From Dyella humicola (lineage in GTDB: Bacteria > Pseudomonadota > Gammaproteobacteria > Xanthomonadales > Rhodanobacteraceae): a stretch of DNA of 64,000 nt. The DNA is taken from assembly GCF_026283945.1 (NCBI RefSeq), contig NZ_JAPDPC010000002.1:310001-374000 (forward strand), written 5' to 3'. The notes beneath the pieces are model-generated. The model saw only the letters and a program-made list of their open reading frames with translations. It was not told the origin of the DNA and did not search any database. This document shows positions 1 through 9,573 of the stretch, in pieces (positions within the stretch are counted from its first letter, which is position 1; the number at the start of each line of letters is the position of its first letter). A program made the position numbers and the translations under genes.

Positions 1-901
1 GGGTGCTGCCGTCGAGCGTGCAGATATCCAGATGGTCCTGCAGGTTGGCGCCTAGCTCGGGCAGATCGGCCACCACGGCGATGCCGTGCTCGCGCAGATG
101 ATCGGCGGGGCCCAGGCCCGAGAGCATCAACAGCTGCGGTGTATTGATCGCGCCACCGGCAAGGATCACTTCGCCCGCCTCAAGCAACGCCGTCCCGCCC
201 TGCAGCTGCACGCCAACGGCGCGGCCGTTGCGGACGACGACGCGGGCGACGGCGGCCTTCGTGCGCACCTCCAGGTTCTCCCGCTGCCGCACGGGCTGCA
301 GAAAACCCGTAGCGGTGGAGCAGCGGGCGCCACCGCGCTGGGTGACCTGATAGAGACCAAAGCCCTCCTGCCGTGGACCGTTGAAGTCGTCGTTGCGCGC
401 ATGGCCGGCGCTCGCCGCCGCTTCAATAAAGGCTGCCGACAACGGGTTGTGATAGCGCAGATCGTTGACCCCGAGAGGGCCGCCGGCGGCGTGCAACGGG
501 CTGGCGCCGCGGCCGTTGTCTTCGCTCTTCAGAAACCAGGGCAGCACCTGCGGCCACGACCAGCGCGCATCGCCGGTTACGCGCGCCCAAGCGTCGTAAT
601 CGCCGGGAACCCCGCGCACGTAGCACATCGCATTGATCGAACTGGAGCCGCCGAGCGTCTTGCCGCGCGGCCACCACAAACAGCGGTTGAGTAACTGTGG
701 TTCCGGCTCGGTGCGATAGTTCCAGTTGAGTCGACGATGGTTGGCAAGGCGCGCAATGCCCGCCGGCATGTGGATCAGCGGATGCCAGTCGCTGGGGCCA
801 GCCTCGAGCAACAGCACGCGCTTGCCTGCGTATGCACTAAGCCGATGGGCCAGCACGCAGCCCGCCGAGCCGGCACCCACGATGATGTAGTCGTAAGTCA
901 C
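1..901 (-). CDS. GMC family oxidoreductase (choline dehydrogenase-like), N-terminal part; continues past window start
   Basis: FAD-dependent oxidoreductase of the glucose-methanol-choline family. The first 300 residues are visible and the C-terminus lies outside the window. The reading frame opens with the Rossmann FAD motif DYIIVGAGSAGCVLA. It then has the first GMC signature (GKTLGGSSSINAMCYVRG) and the second signature (GGAINTPQLLMLSGLGP), in the right order and spacing. The start is GTG at 901, preceded by AGGGGAA; an ATG further upstream in another frame hits a stop at once. Family members oxidise alcohols such as choline or aliphatic alcohols; the substrate cannot be told here. It is transcribed divergently from the transporter at 970. 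Family certain, substrate unknown. Confidence 0.93.
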   Translation of the reverse strand, partial: MTYDYIIVGAGSAGCVLAHRLSAYAGKRVLLLEAGPSDWHPLIHMPAGIARLANHRRLNWNYRTEPEPQLLNRCLWWPRGKTLGGSSSINAMCYVRGVPGDYDAWARVTGDARWSWPQVLPWFLKSEDNGRGASPLHAAGGPLGVNDLRYHNPLSAAFIEAAASAGHARNDDFNGPRQEGFGLYQVTQRGGARCSTATGFLQPVRQRENLEVRTKAAVARVVVRNGRAVGVQLQGGTALLEAGEVILAGGAINTPQLLMLSGLGPADHLREHGIAVVADLPELGANLQDHLDICTLDGST

Positions 902-969
902 GACGTTCCCCTGTCCATGTCCGTCATGGTCACATGCTAGTCTGGGTACGAGCCACGCTGGAATCCTCG

Positions 970-2286
970 GTGAATACCCCTCGACCCGCCGCAGCGAACG
1001 AAGGCCTCGCCTCGACCCTGTCGGCCATAGCCTTCTTCTTCGTGATGACGGCTTACTACATCATCCGGCCGGTGCGAGACCAGCTCAGTGGCGCCGTCGG
1101 CTCGCAGTCCCTGCCCTTGTTCTACGGCAGCGTGTTCGCTGTGATGTTACTGCTGACGCCGGTGTTCGGCGCGTTGGTGGCGCATTTTCCACGCAGGCGC
1201 CTGCTTGGCTGGACGTACAGTTTTTTCATCGCCTGCCTGCTCGCTTTCGTGCCCGCCTTTATGGCGCAGGACCGCCTTGGCGCACGCCAGTTGGGTGTGG
1301 TGTTCTTCGTCTGGGTCAGCGTGTTCAACCTGTTCGTGGTGTCGCTGTTCTGGAGCTTCATGGCCGACATCTTCCACAGCGTGCAGGCGCGTCGTGTGTT
1401 TCCGTTGATCGCGCTGGGTGGCATGGCGGGCGCCATCTTCGGACCGCTGGTGACCAAGCTGCTGGTGCAAACGATCGGCGTGGCGCCGTTGCTGACGGTG
1501 TCGGCGGCCGCTCTGCTGGCCGCTCTGGCGTTGCTGCTGGCGCTTTCATCGCGCCTTGATTGCCGCGCACCGATGCAGCGCGATGAAGTCATCGGCGGTT
1601 CGCTCTGGGCCGGCATCAAGGAACTGTGGACGCGGCCTTTCCTGCGTTACATGGCGATCCTGATGGTCCTGGGCGATGGCATCGGCACGCTGGCCTACGC
1701 TTTGATGGCGGACTACACCAAGATCCATTTGCCAGACAAGATCGCACGCACGTCCTTCTACAACGATCTGGATCTGGCGGCGAATGTGCTCGGTGTGATC
1801 CTGCAGCTCACGTTCACCCGCTGGATGCTGATTCGCCGGGGCACGACGTGGGGGCTGGTGGTGCCGTCGCTGGTCAATCTGGCGTTGCTCGGCGCCTTGG
1901 TGATGCTTGGCCACGGCAACGTTGCCTTGCTTGGTTTCGCCGTGCCGATGCTATCGGTGACGCTGGTCGGCTCGCGCGGTTTTGCCTATGGCATGACCAA
2001 GCCGGCGGTGGATGCGCTGTATACGCGGGTGCCGCGAGAGACGCGCTACAAGGGCAAGAATTTCGTCGAGACGGCGATCTGGCGTTTCGGCGATGTCGTG
2101 GTCACCAGCGGGGTGACCTTGCTGGGCAAGTTCGGTGTGGCCGTGGGTGGCATGGCGGCGATCGGTGCGGGAGTCTCCGCACTGGCCACCTGGGTGGCCG
2201 CGCGCGCAGGCCGCTCGCCAGACCTGCTGCCGGAGCAGCAGGATGTGCCGGCGAATGCGGGGCAGGCGCGACCGGCCGAAGCTTGA
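970..2286 (+). CDS. MFS-fold transporter resembling NTP/NDP exchange (TLC-like) proteins
   Basis: Integral membrane protein of 438 residues with about 12 hydrophobic segments. The first has the sequence AYYIIRPVRDQL, which I associate with bacterial relatives of the ATP/ADP translocase family that are usually annotated only as MFS transporters. There is no evidence here that it moves nucleotides, and many members sit in free-living bacteria where the substrate is unknown. GTG at 970 is preferred because the protein then starts VNTPRPAAANEG directly before the first membrane segment. An in-frame ATG at 934 would add 12 residues and lacks a ribosome binding site. It is divergent from the GMC oxidoreductase and convergent with the CBS protein. 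Confidence 0.8.
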   Translation: MNTPRPAAANEGLASTLSAIAFFFVMTAYYIIRPVRDQLSGAVGSQSLPLFYGSVFAVMLLLTPVFGALVAHFPRRRLLGWTYSFFIACLLAFVPAFMAQDRLGARQLGVVFFVWVSVFNLFVVSLFWSFMADIFHSVQARRVFPLIALGGMAGAIFGPLVTKLLVQTIGVAPLLTVSAAALLAALALLLALSSRLDCRAPMQRDEVIGGSLWAGIKELWTRPFLRYMAILMVLGDGIGTLAYALMADYTKIHLPDKIARTSFYNDLDLAANVLGVILQLTFTRWMLIRRGTTWGLVVPSLVNLALLGALVMLGHGNVALLGFAVPMLSVTLVGSRGFAYGMTKPAVDALYTRVPRETRYKGKNFVETAIWRFGDVVVTSGVTLLGKFGVAVGGMAAIGAGVSALATWVAARAGRSPDLLPEQQDVPANAGQARPAEA

Positions 2287-2313
2287 GAGCCCGCTTCGAT
2301 TAGCTGGTGCTAT

Positions 2314-2742
2314 CTAGCTGGTGATATAGCGCTGCAACTGCTCGATCTGTTCGGCCTGGGCGTCGATCACTTCCTTTACCAGATCGCCGATCGAAATTAC
2401 GCCGATCACCTGCTCACCACTGACCACCGGCAAGTGGCGAATGCGGCTGTCGGTGCAAAGGCGCATGCAGTCGAACACATCGGTATCCGGGCCTACCGTG
2501 AGCGGTGGACTGCTCATGATCTCCGACACGGCCGTCTGGGCGGAGGACCGACCCTGCAGGATCACCTTGCGGGCATAGTCGCGCTCGGAAAGGATGCCAA
2601 CCAGTCGCTCGCCTCGCATCACCAGCAGCGCGCCGACGCGGCGTTCCGCCATGTGCTTGATCGCATCGAGCACAGGTGCATCCGGCGCGATGCTGAAGAT
2701 GTCGTTGCCCTTGCCTGCCAGCAAATGCTTGACTTGACGCAT
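2314..2742 (-). CDS. CBS domain pair protein
   Basis: Small cytoplasmic protein of 142 residues made almost wholly of two tandem CBS domains, roughly residues 8-65 and 70-128. Repeated motifs are GALLVMRGERLVGILSERD and RHLPVVSGEQVIGVISIGD. Stand-alone CBS pairs bind adenosine nucleotides (AMP, ATP, SAM) and act as energy or ligand sensors for partner proteins; the partner is unknown. ATG at 2742 is chosen because GGGAGG lies just upstream; an in-frame start at 2778 has no such site. The C-terminal 12 residues (AQAEQIEQLQRY) look like a short coiled coil. It is convergent with the transporter. Confidence 0.9.
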   Translation of the reverse strand: MRQVKHLLAGKGNDIFSIAPDAPVLDAIKHMAERRVGALLVMRGERLVGILSERDYARKVILQGRSSAQTAVSEIMSSPPLTVGPDTDVFDCMRLCTDSRIRHLPVVSGEQVIGVISIGDLVKEVIDAQAEQIEQLQRYITS

Positions 2743-2876
2743 GCTTGAACCTCCCACGCGACCGCGGACGGGCCGCATGCGGTGAGTCTAGCGCCGCTGT
2801 GGGGGACATGGTGTTGGGGTGATGTGAAGCTGGTAGAGACGACTTGAAGATCGGCGCGGCAGGCACCACGAGGGGG

Positions 2877-3812
2877 TCATTTCGCCCGTGGGGCTCGCTG
2901 TTCTTCGATGAAATACAGGGGTCGCTGCTTGCTCTCCGCGTAGTTGCGTCCGAGGTACTCGCCGATGACGCCCAGCGCCAGCAACTGCACGCCACCCAGG
3001 AACAGGATCGCTACCATCAAGGACGGGTAGCCCTGTACGGGGTCGCCGAGCAAGGCGGCCTTGCCGAACACCCACAGCCCATAGAGAAACGCCAGCAGCG
3101 ATGACAACAGGCCCACCCAGGTGGCCAGCCGCAGTGGCGCGGTGGAGAACGAAGTCACACCCTCCATGGCCAGCTGCAGCAGTCGCCAGTAATTCCACTT
3201 GGTCGTGCCGGCCTGGCGCGACTCGCGCAGGTAGTGCACGGCGGTTTGCCGATAGCCAATCCAGGCGAACAGCCCCTTCATGAAGCGCTGGCGCTCACGC
3301 AGCTGGCGCAGCGCCTCCAGTGCCCGGCGCGACAGCAGGCGAAAGTCGCCGGTGTCGCGCGGGATCGGCGTATCCGACAGACGCTCCATGCCGCGGTAGA
3401 ACATCGCCGCGGTGAGGCGTTTGAAACCGGTTTCGCCGGCGCGGGCGGTGCGGGTGGCATAGACCACGTCGAAGCCTGCATGCCACCGTTCCACCAGCGA
3501 GGGAATCAGTTCCGGCGGGTCTTGCAGGTCCGCGTCGATCACCACCACGGCGTCCGCATCCACGTGGTCGAGACCCGCCGTAAGCGCCGCCTCCTTGCCG
3601 AAGTTGCGGGAAAGTTTGATAGCCCCGACGCGCGGGTCGCGGGCCAGCAGCTCTTCGATCAGTCGCCAGGTCGCGTCGGTGCTTCCATCGTCGACGTACA
3701 GCACGTGGCTATCCAGCGGCAGCTCCGCAAGCACGCGTCCGAGCCTGGCGTGGAAGGCTTCCAGTACGGCGACTTCATTGTGGGCAGGCACAACGACGGT
3801 TAGGCGGGGCAT
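2877..3812 (-). CDS. Glycosyltransferase family 2, bactoprenol glucosyltransferase-like (GtrB/DPM1 type)
   Basis: Predicted undecaprenyl-phosphate glycosyltransferase of 311 residues. The N-terminal GT-A domain begins LTVVVPAHNE, with the nucleotide-binding DDGSTD and the metal-binding VVIDADLQDPPELI. Two C-terminal membrane segments follow (around LATWVGLLSSLLAFLYGLWV and VAILFLGGVQLLALGVIGEY). This layout matches GtrB and ArnC-like enzymes that load a sugar on bactoprenol phosphate at the inner membrane for modification of surface polysaccharide or lipid A. No GtrA flippase or specific transferase is adjacent, so the final product is unknown. ATG at 3812 is used; a TTG 12 nt upstream is also in frame. 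Confidence 0.9.
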   Translation of the reverse strand: MPRLTVVVPAHNEVAVLEAFHARLGRVLAELPLDSHVLYVDDGSTDATWRLIEELLARDPRVGAIKLSRNFGKEAALTAGLDHVDADAVVVIDADLQDPPELIPSLVERWHAGFDVVYATRTARAGETGFKRLTAAMFYRGMERLSDTPIPRDTGDFRLLSRRALEALRQLRERQRFMKGLFAWIGYRQTAVHYLRESRQAGTTKWNYWRLLQLAMEGVTSFSTAPLRLATWVGLLSSLLAFLYGLWVFGKAALLGDPVQGYPSLMVAILFLGGVQLLALGVIGEYLGRNYAESKQRPLYFIEEQRAPRAK

Positions 3813-3877
3813 GGGCGGCGCCAAGGATTCTCAGAAGGACGCTGCATGCTAGTGCAGTGGCGGCGCCGCGGCGAGCC

Positions 3878-4618
3878 TCAACGTTGGCGTTGCACGCGCG
3901 GCGGCCGGCGGCTCTGCAGATAGTCCGGGCCTCCAAGCTGAGCCATCTGCTGCTGGATCCAGTTGGCGCGCCTTTGCACGTAGGCGCTGGGGTTGTCGGC
4001 ATGCAATAGACGGGGATTGGGCAGCACCGCCGCCAGCCGAGCCGCCTGGGCCGCGCTGAGGCGAGATGGCGGCTGGTGGAAGAACGCATCGCTGGCTGCG
4101 CCGACGCCGTAGATCCCATTGCCCAGCTCGGCGATGTTCATATAAACCTCGAGAATGCGCTGCTTGGGCCAGGTCAGCTCGAGCAGCACCGTGAAATACG
4201 CTTCCAGTCCCTTGCGCACGAAACTGCGGCCATTCCATAGGAACAGGTTCTTCGCCGTCTGCTGGCTGATCGTGCTGGCGCCACGCAGGCGCTTGCCCTC
4301 GTCGGCCGCGTCCATGGCGTTCTCGATGGAGTCAAAATCAAACCCATGGTGGAACGGAAACTTCTGATCCTCCCCGGCCACCATCGCCAGAGGTACATAG
4401 GTCGACACCTGCGACCAGGGCACCCAGCGATGGCGCAGTTGGAAGCCAGTCTCGCCGTGGATAAGCGCGCCAAGTCGGCGCTCCATCATGACCGCCGAGG
4501 TCCATGGCGGCACGAAGCGCAGCGCCAGCACCGCCAGCCAGCTCAGCGCCAGCCAGGACACGACAATGATCATGAGAGAACGCAGCAGGCGGGCAAGGAA
4601 CGGGCGTCGTGGCGTCAT
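3878..4618 (-). CDS. mtgA: Monofunctional biosynthetic peptidoglycan transglycosylase
   Basis: Inner-membrane GT51 glycosyltransferase of 246 residues that polymerises lipid II into glycan strands. One N-terminal membrane anchor (about residues 13-35) is followed by the GT51 domain. The catalytic glutamate motif is AGEDQKFPFHHGFD. The second motif is RGASTISQQTAKNLFLW, and the third region is RKGLEAYFTVLLELTW with EVYMNIAELGNGIYG. There is no transpeptidase domain, as expected for MtgA rather than a class A PBP. Length and motif order match the family. It shares strand with the glycosyltransferase downstream, 65 bp away. Confidence 0.96.
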   Translation of the reverse strand: MTPRRPFLARLLRSLMIIVVSWLALSWLAVLALRFVPPWTSAVMMERRLGALIHGETGFQLRHRWVPWSQVSTYVPLAMVAGEDQKFPFHHGFDFDSIENAMDAADEGKRLRGASTISQQTAKNLFLWNGRSFVRKGLEAYFTVLLELTWPKQRILEVYMNIAELGNGIYGVGAASDAFFHQPPSRLSAAQAARLAAVLPNPRLLHADNPSAYVQRRANWIQQQMAQLGGPDYLQSRRPPRVQRQR

Positions 4619-4749
4619 GGCGGTTTGCTGGAGGGGTTCCCAGCAGTATAAGTGCGGCTAGGTGGCAGCCCGACGGCCGGGGTCATTGGCCGTTGAGCTG
4701 CGGCGGCCATGCCCCCACTTAGTGGGATTGTTCTTGCGAGGTCCTTTCC

Positions 4750-5649
4750 GTGGAAACCGTGCTTGTCGAAGATGTGCTGCACCGCTTCATGCTTGAACGC
4801 GCTGGCGTGCGCGGCGTGCTGGTCCGGCTGGGGCCAGCATGGCGCGAGATAGCGGGGCGTGCGGAGTACCCGGCCGCCTTGCGCTCGGTGCTGGGGCAGG
4901 CCATGGCCGCGAGCGCGCTGCTCACCGGCAACATCAAGCTGGAGGGTGCGCTATCGGTCGAGCTGAAGAGCGGCGGTCCGTTACGCATGCTGTTCGCCGA
5001 ATGCACCGACCAGGGGCGTCTGCGTGGTCTGGCTCGCTGGAACGATCCGTTGCCCGAGATGTTGGATCTGGCCGCGCTGCCCAAGGCCATCATGGCCATT
5101 ACCATCGGTCATGCTGAACGGGGCCAGCGCTACCAGGGCCTGGTTGATCTGCAGCATCCGAACCTGTCCTCGGCGCTGGAGAACTATTTCAGCCAGTCCG
5201 AGCAACTGCCCGCGCGCATCGTGTTGGCCGCCGATGGCGAGCATGCCGTAGGCCTGATGCTGCAGAAGCTGCCCGGCGAGGGTGGTCACGATGCGGTGGA
5301 GGATGAAGATGCCTGGACGCGCATCCAGCATCTCACCGCCACCTTAGGTGACAAGGAGTTGTTGAGCACGGCGCCAGAACAGCTGCTGTACCGGCTCTAT
5401 CACGAGGAATCGGTGCGTCTGTTCGAGCCACGTCCGCTGGCCTTCGGCTGCAGCTGTACGCGCGAGCGGGTAGAGGCGATGCTGCGTGCGCTGGGACGCG
5501 ATGAGGTTGAAGCGACACTGGAAGATCGCGAAGGTGAGATCGAGGTGATCTGCGAGTTTTGCGCACAGCGCTATACGTTCGACCGCATCGACGCCGAGCA
5601 TCTGCTCAGCGTGAGTCCCGCGGCGAGCGCGCCGACCACGGCGCAGTAG
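4750..5649 (+). CDS. hslO: Hsp33 redox-regulated chaperone
   Basis: Cytoplasmic holdase chaperone of 299 residues switched on by oxidative unfolding. The C-terminal zinc switch is complete: CSCTRERVEAML supplies the CxC pair and CEFC about 30 residues later supplies the CxxC pair. The N-terminal substrate-binding domain is of normal length. Start is GTG at 4750, a few bases after GCGAGG. It is divergent from mtgA and is followed after 18 bp by a large palindromic element that separates it from the convergent GGDEF-EAL gene. Confidence 0.97.
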   Translation: METVLVEDVLHRFMLERAGVRGVLVRLGPAWREIAGRAEYPAALRSVLGQAMAASALLTGNIKLEGALSVELKSGGPLRMLFAECTDQGRLRGLARWNDPLPEMLDLAALPKAIMAITIGHAERGQRYQGLVDLQHPNLSSALENYFSQSEQLPARIVLAADGEHAVGLMLQKLPGEGGHDAVEDEDAWTRIQHLTATLGDKELLSTAPEQLLYRLYHEESVRLFEPRPLAFGCSCTRERVEAMLRALGRDEVEATLEDREGEIEVICEFCAQRYTFDRIDAEHLLSVSPAASAPTTAQ

Positions 5650-5667
5650 CCTGTCATTCGCTCCGCT

Positions 5668-6324
5668 CCTTCTCCCCTGCGGGGAGAAGGCTGGGATGAT
5701 GGGTGCTGGCGATCACGCGACAACTAAGCGTTGTGGCCAGCTTGCCGCTTACGCAGCGGGCGTTTCGATCGCCTGCCGGCGCTCGAGTCACTTTTCTTTT
5801 GCTGGCCCAAAAGAAAAGTAACCCAAAGAAAACGGCCTTAAAGGCTGGTAGCACTCCGTGGGATAGAAGCGTTGGAAGGTTTGCGCGAGCCAATAGCTGG
5901 TCGCCCACGGCGAGACACAGCGGCTACCCCGCAACGCGCCACCGCGGCGAGGACTTAAGGCAGGGTCGGCCGAGGGTCGTGACGATTGCGGTATCCGGGT
6001 GCGCAGATGGCCACCGCACCACCCACGCTTTAATCCCTCTGCGCCATGGCGCGTTGCGGCGTAGCCGCTGTGTATCGGCCATGGGCCGCCACCGATCTGG
6101 CTGGCCACGCCCGTCAGGCTCGTATCCAACGCCATGCTATGAGCTCTTTAGGCCATTTTCTTTGGGTTACTTTTATTTTGGGCCAGCAAAAGAAAAGTGA
6201 CCCGGACCGCGGCAGCGGTTCGGAACGCCCGCTGCGTAGGCGGCAAGCTGGCGATATCGCTCGGTCATCGCGTCATCGCAAGCACGCACCCCTCATCCCA
6301 ACCTTCTCCCCAAAGGGGAGAAGG
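5668..6324. repeat. Large palindromic intergenic element, copy 1 (about 657 bp)
   Basis: Imperfect long inverted repeat between the convergent hslO and GGDEF-EAL genes. Each end is a small hairpin, CCTTCTCCCC/GGGGAGAAGG, at 5668-5690 and 6302-6324. Inside lie two inverted copies of a hairpin core: 5787-5822 (stem ACTTTTCTTTTG, loop CTGGCC, stem CAAAAGAAAAGT) and 6166-6201. Further in, the arms match around ACACAGCGGCTAC and CAACGCGCC. The left arm has a TAGCACTCCGTGGGATAG block and the right arm a related but different one, so the element has a direction (here L to R). Open frames on both strands are by-products of the palindrome. Likely a bidirectional terminator and/or a non-autonomous dispersed repeat. 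Confidence 0.9.
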
Positions 6325-6368
6325 AGTCCAAGTGCGTAACCGGCAAACTGGCGATGAGGAACAGGCGC

Positions 6369-9323
6369 CTAGGGCAGCGCGAAGTGATGCTCGCGCTGCA
6401 GCCATACCTCGGCCATCTTGGGTGTGGCGAACAGGAAGCCCTGGCCATAGCGGCAGCCGATGCGCAACAAGGCATCGCGCTGCTCTTCTTCCTCGATGCC
6501 CTCGGCAATCACCTGCATCTGCAGCGAATCGGCCAGCGCTTGGATCGCGCGCACCACGGCCGTGCCGTGTCCGCCCTCGCGCGGCAGTTCCACGATGAAC
6601 GAGCGGTCGATCTTCAGTGTTTCGATTGGGTATTGGTGCAAATAACTCAGCGATGAATAGCCGGTGCCGAAATCGTCCAGCGCGATGCTGACGCCGTGCG
6701 AGCGCAGGTTGTCGAGCATGCGCTTCACCTGGATGGCGTTCTCCAGCAGCGCGCGTTCGGTCACTTCGATGCGCAGACAGTGCGGTGGCAACTGGTGGGA
6801 TGCGATCAGGTCCAGCAGGCTGCGGTCCAGGTCCGGTGAGCGGAAGTGGCGGCCCGAGACGTTGATGCTGACAAATCCATCGGGGCCCGCCAGCGCCTCG
6901 GCCTGCGCGCACACCTGTTCGAAAATCTGCCAGTCGATACTTTCCGCGCAGCCGCTCTCTTCGGCCACGGCCAGGAAGTCTCCTGGCGTGAGCAGGCCGC
7001 GGTCGGGATGGCGCCAGCGGAGCAGGGCCTCGTAGCCCACCGTGCGACCGCTCTGGAGCTCCACGATCGGCTGGTAGAACGGCACGAACTCGTTGCGACT
7101 CAAGGCGCGACGAAGGTCACCCTCCATCTCCAGCAGGGATAGTGCCTCTCGGCGCAGACGATCATCGAATATCGCCGCACGGTGGCGGCCCTCGTCCTTA
7201 GCGCGGTACATGGCGGCATCGGCGTCACGCAGCAGCTCTTCCGGGCGCTGGTAATGCGGGCTGGGCAGGGCGATGCCGATCGAGGCCGACGTGAAGATCT
7301 CCTTTGCGCCGAGACGGAACGGCGTCTGCAACTCGTCAATGATGCGCTCGGCAATCAGTAGCGCCATCTTCGGATCGGTGATGCCTTCGGCCAGCACGGC
7401 GAATTCGTCACCGCCCAGGCGCGCCACCACGTCTCGCGTTTTCAGGCAGGCGCGAATGCGCCCACCCACCTGGAACAGGAGGTCGTCGCCGACCAGATGG
7501 CCCACCGAGTCGTTGATGACCTTGAAGCGGTCCAGGTCGATAAAGAGTATGGCGAAGAGTTCCTGCGTATCGCTGTGGTAGCGCTGCAGCGCCTGTTCCA
7601 TGCGTTGGAGCAGGAGGGTGCGGTTAGGCAGGCCGGTCAGCGAGTCGTGCAGCGTTTCGTACTTCAGGCGGCGCTCGACCCGCTCGCGCTCGGCGATCTG
7701 CTCGCGCAGGTCGCGATTGGCCAGCGCGAGCGCGCGAGTGCGCTCGGTCACCCGGCGCTCGAGGCTGGCATAGGCCTGCTTCAGCGATTCCGTGGTGTGC
7801 TTGCGTTGCAGGGCATTGGCCACGTGGTAGCCCACGAAGGTCAGCAATTCCTGGTCACGCACATCGTACGTATGCTCAGGCGAATAGCTCTGCACGGCCA
7901 GTACGCCCATGGCGCGGTCACCCCAGACCAAGGGCACGCCAAGCCAGCAGACCGAACGCGAGCCCCGATGGGTGAGTTCACCCATGCGCGAAAGGCGTTC
8001 GAATTCCTCCGGGTCGGCCAGCAGCGGCTTGGCGTGGCGCAGCACGTACTCGGTCACGCCGCGGCCGTGGGCACGCGGCAGGCGAATGGTGTCGAATTCG
8101 TCCACGGAGTAGGGGAAACTGAGCGTTTTCTGCTCTTCATCCAGCAGCGCGATGTAGAAATTGCGCGCATACAGCAGGCCGCCGATCACGCGATGCACCG
8201 CGGCGTAGAAGTTGTCCAGGCTTTCGGAGGCATTGGCCAGTTCCGCAATGCGGAACAACGCCGCTTGCAGCCGCTCGCCACGCTGACGCTGCAGCACCTG
8301 CTGGCGCAGGACCCGATTGGCCTCGCGCAGCGCAGCCGTACGGCTGGAGACGCGCCGTTCCAGCTCTTCATGTGCTTCGCGCCGCTCCAGCGCGGTCTGC
8401 ACATGCTTGGCGACGTAGCTGAGCAGTTCGCGGTCGTGCTGGGTGTAATGCGTGTCCTCGCGATAGCTTTGCATCACGATGCCACCCACCACGCGACCAT
8501 CGCGCAGCAGCGGTACGCCCAGCCAGTGCTCGCACACCGGGCCCAACAGCACAAATCGGCCCTGGAACTGCTGGGTCAGTTCGGCGACCGAACCCATAAT
8601 CGCCTGGCCGCACTGCAACAGGTTCCAGGTGAGGCTGTGACGCATTTCCTGCAGTGGCACGCTCTCGTCGGGCGAGGGCGGCTCCCTGTCCATGGTGTCG
8701 ACGTAGTACGGGAAGCGCACGCTGTCCGTGGCCGCGTCGTACAGCGCGATGTAGAAGTTTTCCGCATACATGAGGCTGCCGAGAATCGCGTGCAACGAAT
8801 GCATCATCTCGGTCATGTTGTGCTCGCCGCTCGCCTGGTCGGCGATGGCGTAGAGCGCGCGCTGCAGCCGCTCGGCTAGCGCGAGTCGTGAAATGGCCTC
8901 ATACAGTCGCGACGTTTCGGCCAGCTGGCGCAGTCGCGACGCAGACAGTCGGCCGAGCCAGGCCAGATGATCGTAAAGCCACTCCGGCGTGACAACATCG
9001 GGCAACTCCAGCACCAGGGTGCGCAGCCCCTGCGGATCTTCGGCCAGGTCAAGCTGGGCGGCGCCGCCACTGCTGGAAGGCTCGTCACCGATCAGGCGCC
9101 AATGCAGACGCCCGCCGATGCCGAGTTCACCCAGCATGGCCTCGCAAATCTCGAGCACGCTGGCGGCATCGCTGGCGCGGAACAACCGCTCCACGGCCGC
9201 GTGCATGGCCGCGACGTTACCGTCCGCGGGCCAGGGCACGAGTGTGTTGCTGGTGGAAGCCGAAGTCATCGGTCGCAGGCGAATTCGCGCATGGTGACGG
9301 GGAGGACTATATATCGCCTCCAT
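6369..9323 (-). CDS. GAF-GAF-GGDEF-EAL cyclic-di-GMP signalling protein
   Basis: Cytoplasmic protein of up to 984 residues. Two homologous GAF sensor domains lie at about 160-315 (MYAENFYIALYDAATDSVRF) and 360-510 (LYARNFYIALLDEEQKTLSF). Each is followed by a coiled coil (LERRVSSRTAALREANR and LERRVTERTRALALANRDL). A GGDEF cyclase domain at about 560-720 has an intact GGDEF motif. An EAL phosphodiesterase domain at about 735-975 has YEALLRW, EVTERALLEN and DDFGTGYSSL. Both catalytic motifs look intact, so the net activity cannot be told. The inhibitory RxxD site is degenerate (KTRD). There is no membrane segment. The start is uncertain: ATG 9323 and an in-frame ATG at 9269 are both possible. 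Confidence 0.95.
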   Translation of the reverse strand: MEAIYSPPRHHARIRLRPMTSASTSNTLVPWPADGNVAAMHAAVERLFRASDAASVLEICEAMLGELGIGGRLHWRLIGDEPSSSGGAAQLDLAEDPQGLRTLVLELPDVVTPEWLYDHLAWLGRLSASRLRQLAETSRLYEAISRLALAERLQRALYAIADQASGEHNMTEMMHSLHAILGSLMYAENFYIALYDAATDSVRFPYYVDTMDREPPSPDESVPLQEMRHSLTWNLLQCGQAIMGSVAELTQQFQGRFVLLGPVCEHWLGVPLLRDGRVVGGIVMQSYREDTHYTQHDRELLSYVAKHVQTALERREAHEELERRVSSRTAALREANRVLRQQVLQRQRGERLQAALFRIAELANASESLDNFYAAVHRVIGGLLYARNFYIALLDEEQKTLSFPYSVDEFDTIRLPRAHGRGVTEYVLRHAKPLLADPEEFERLSRMGELTHRGSRSVCWLGVPLVWGDRAMGVLAVQSYSPEHTYDVRDQELLTFVGYHVANALQRKHTTESLKQAYASLERRVTERTRALALANRDLREQIAERERVERRLKYETLHDSLTGLPNRTLLLQRMEQALQRYHSDTQELFAILFIDLDRFKVINDSVGHLVGDDLLFQVGGRIRACLKTRDVVARLGGDEFAVLAEGITDPKMALLIAERIIDELQTPFRLGAKEIFTSASIGIALPSPHYQRPEELLRDADAAMYRAKDEGRHRAAIFDDRLRREALSLLEMEGDLRRALSRNEFVPFYQPIVELQSGRTVGYEALLRWRHPDRGLLTPGDFLAVAEESGCAESIDWQIFEQVCAQAEALAGPDGFVSINVSGRHFRSPDLDRSLLDLIASHQLPPHCLRIEVTERALLENAIQVKRMLDNLRSHGVSIALDDFGTGYSSLSYLHQYPIETLKIDRSFIVELPREGGHGTAVVRAIQALADSLQMQVIAEGIEEEEQRDALLRIGCRYGQGFLFATPKMAEVWLQREHHFALP

Positions 9324-9573
9324 TCAGCTTTGTCGCCCGCTGATTCAATTGAGCCGCTGCTCCAAGGTTTTGCGGTACCCCCGGACTCGGGTCCAAGGAA
9401 CCCTTTCGTAGGCCCGATGTCAAAAAGTGGTGATTTCGTAGGTTCCGTCACACCTTCAGGGGTACATTTAAGGTGTTAGTAAAAAGTAAAACGTGATATC
9501 TTGATAGCCAGATCGTCTCTGGGAGGGGGCGACCCATCCCGTTCATCCGTCGTTCCGGGGGACTCTCGCGTCC

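Noticed and set aside
7497-8879. 460-codon plus-strand frame inside the GGDEF-EAL gene
   Set aside because: It lies wholly within a gene whose domains and catalytic motifs are certain on the other strand.
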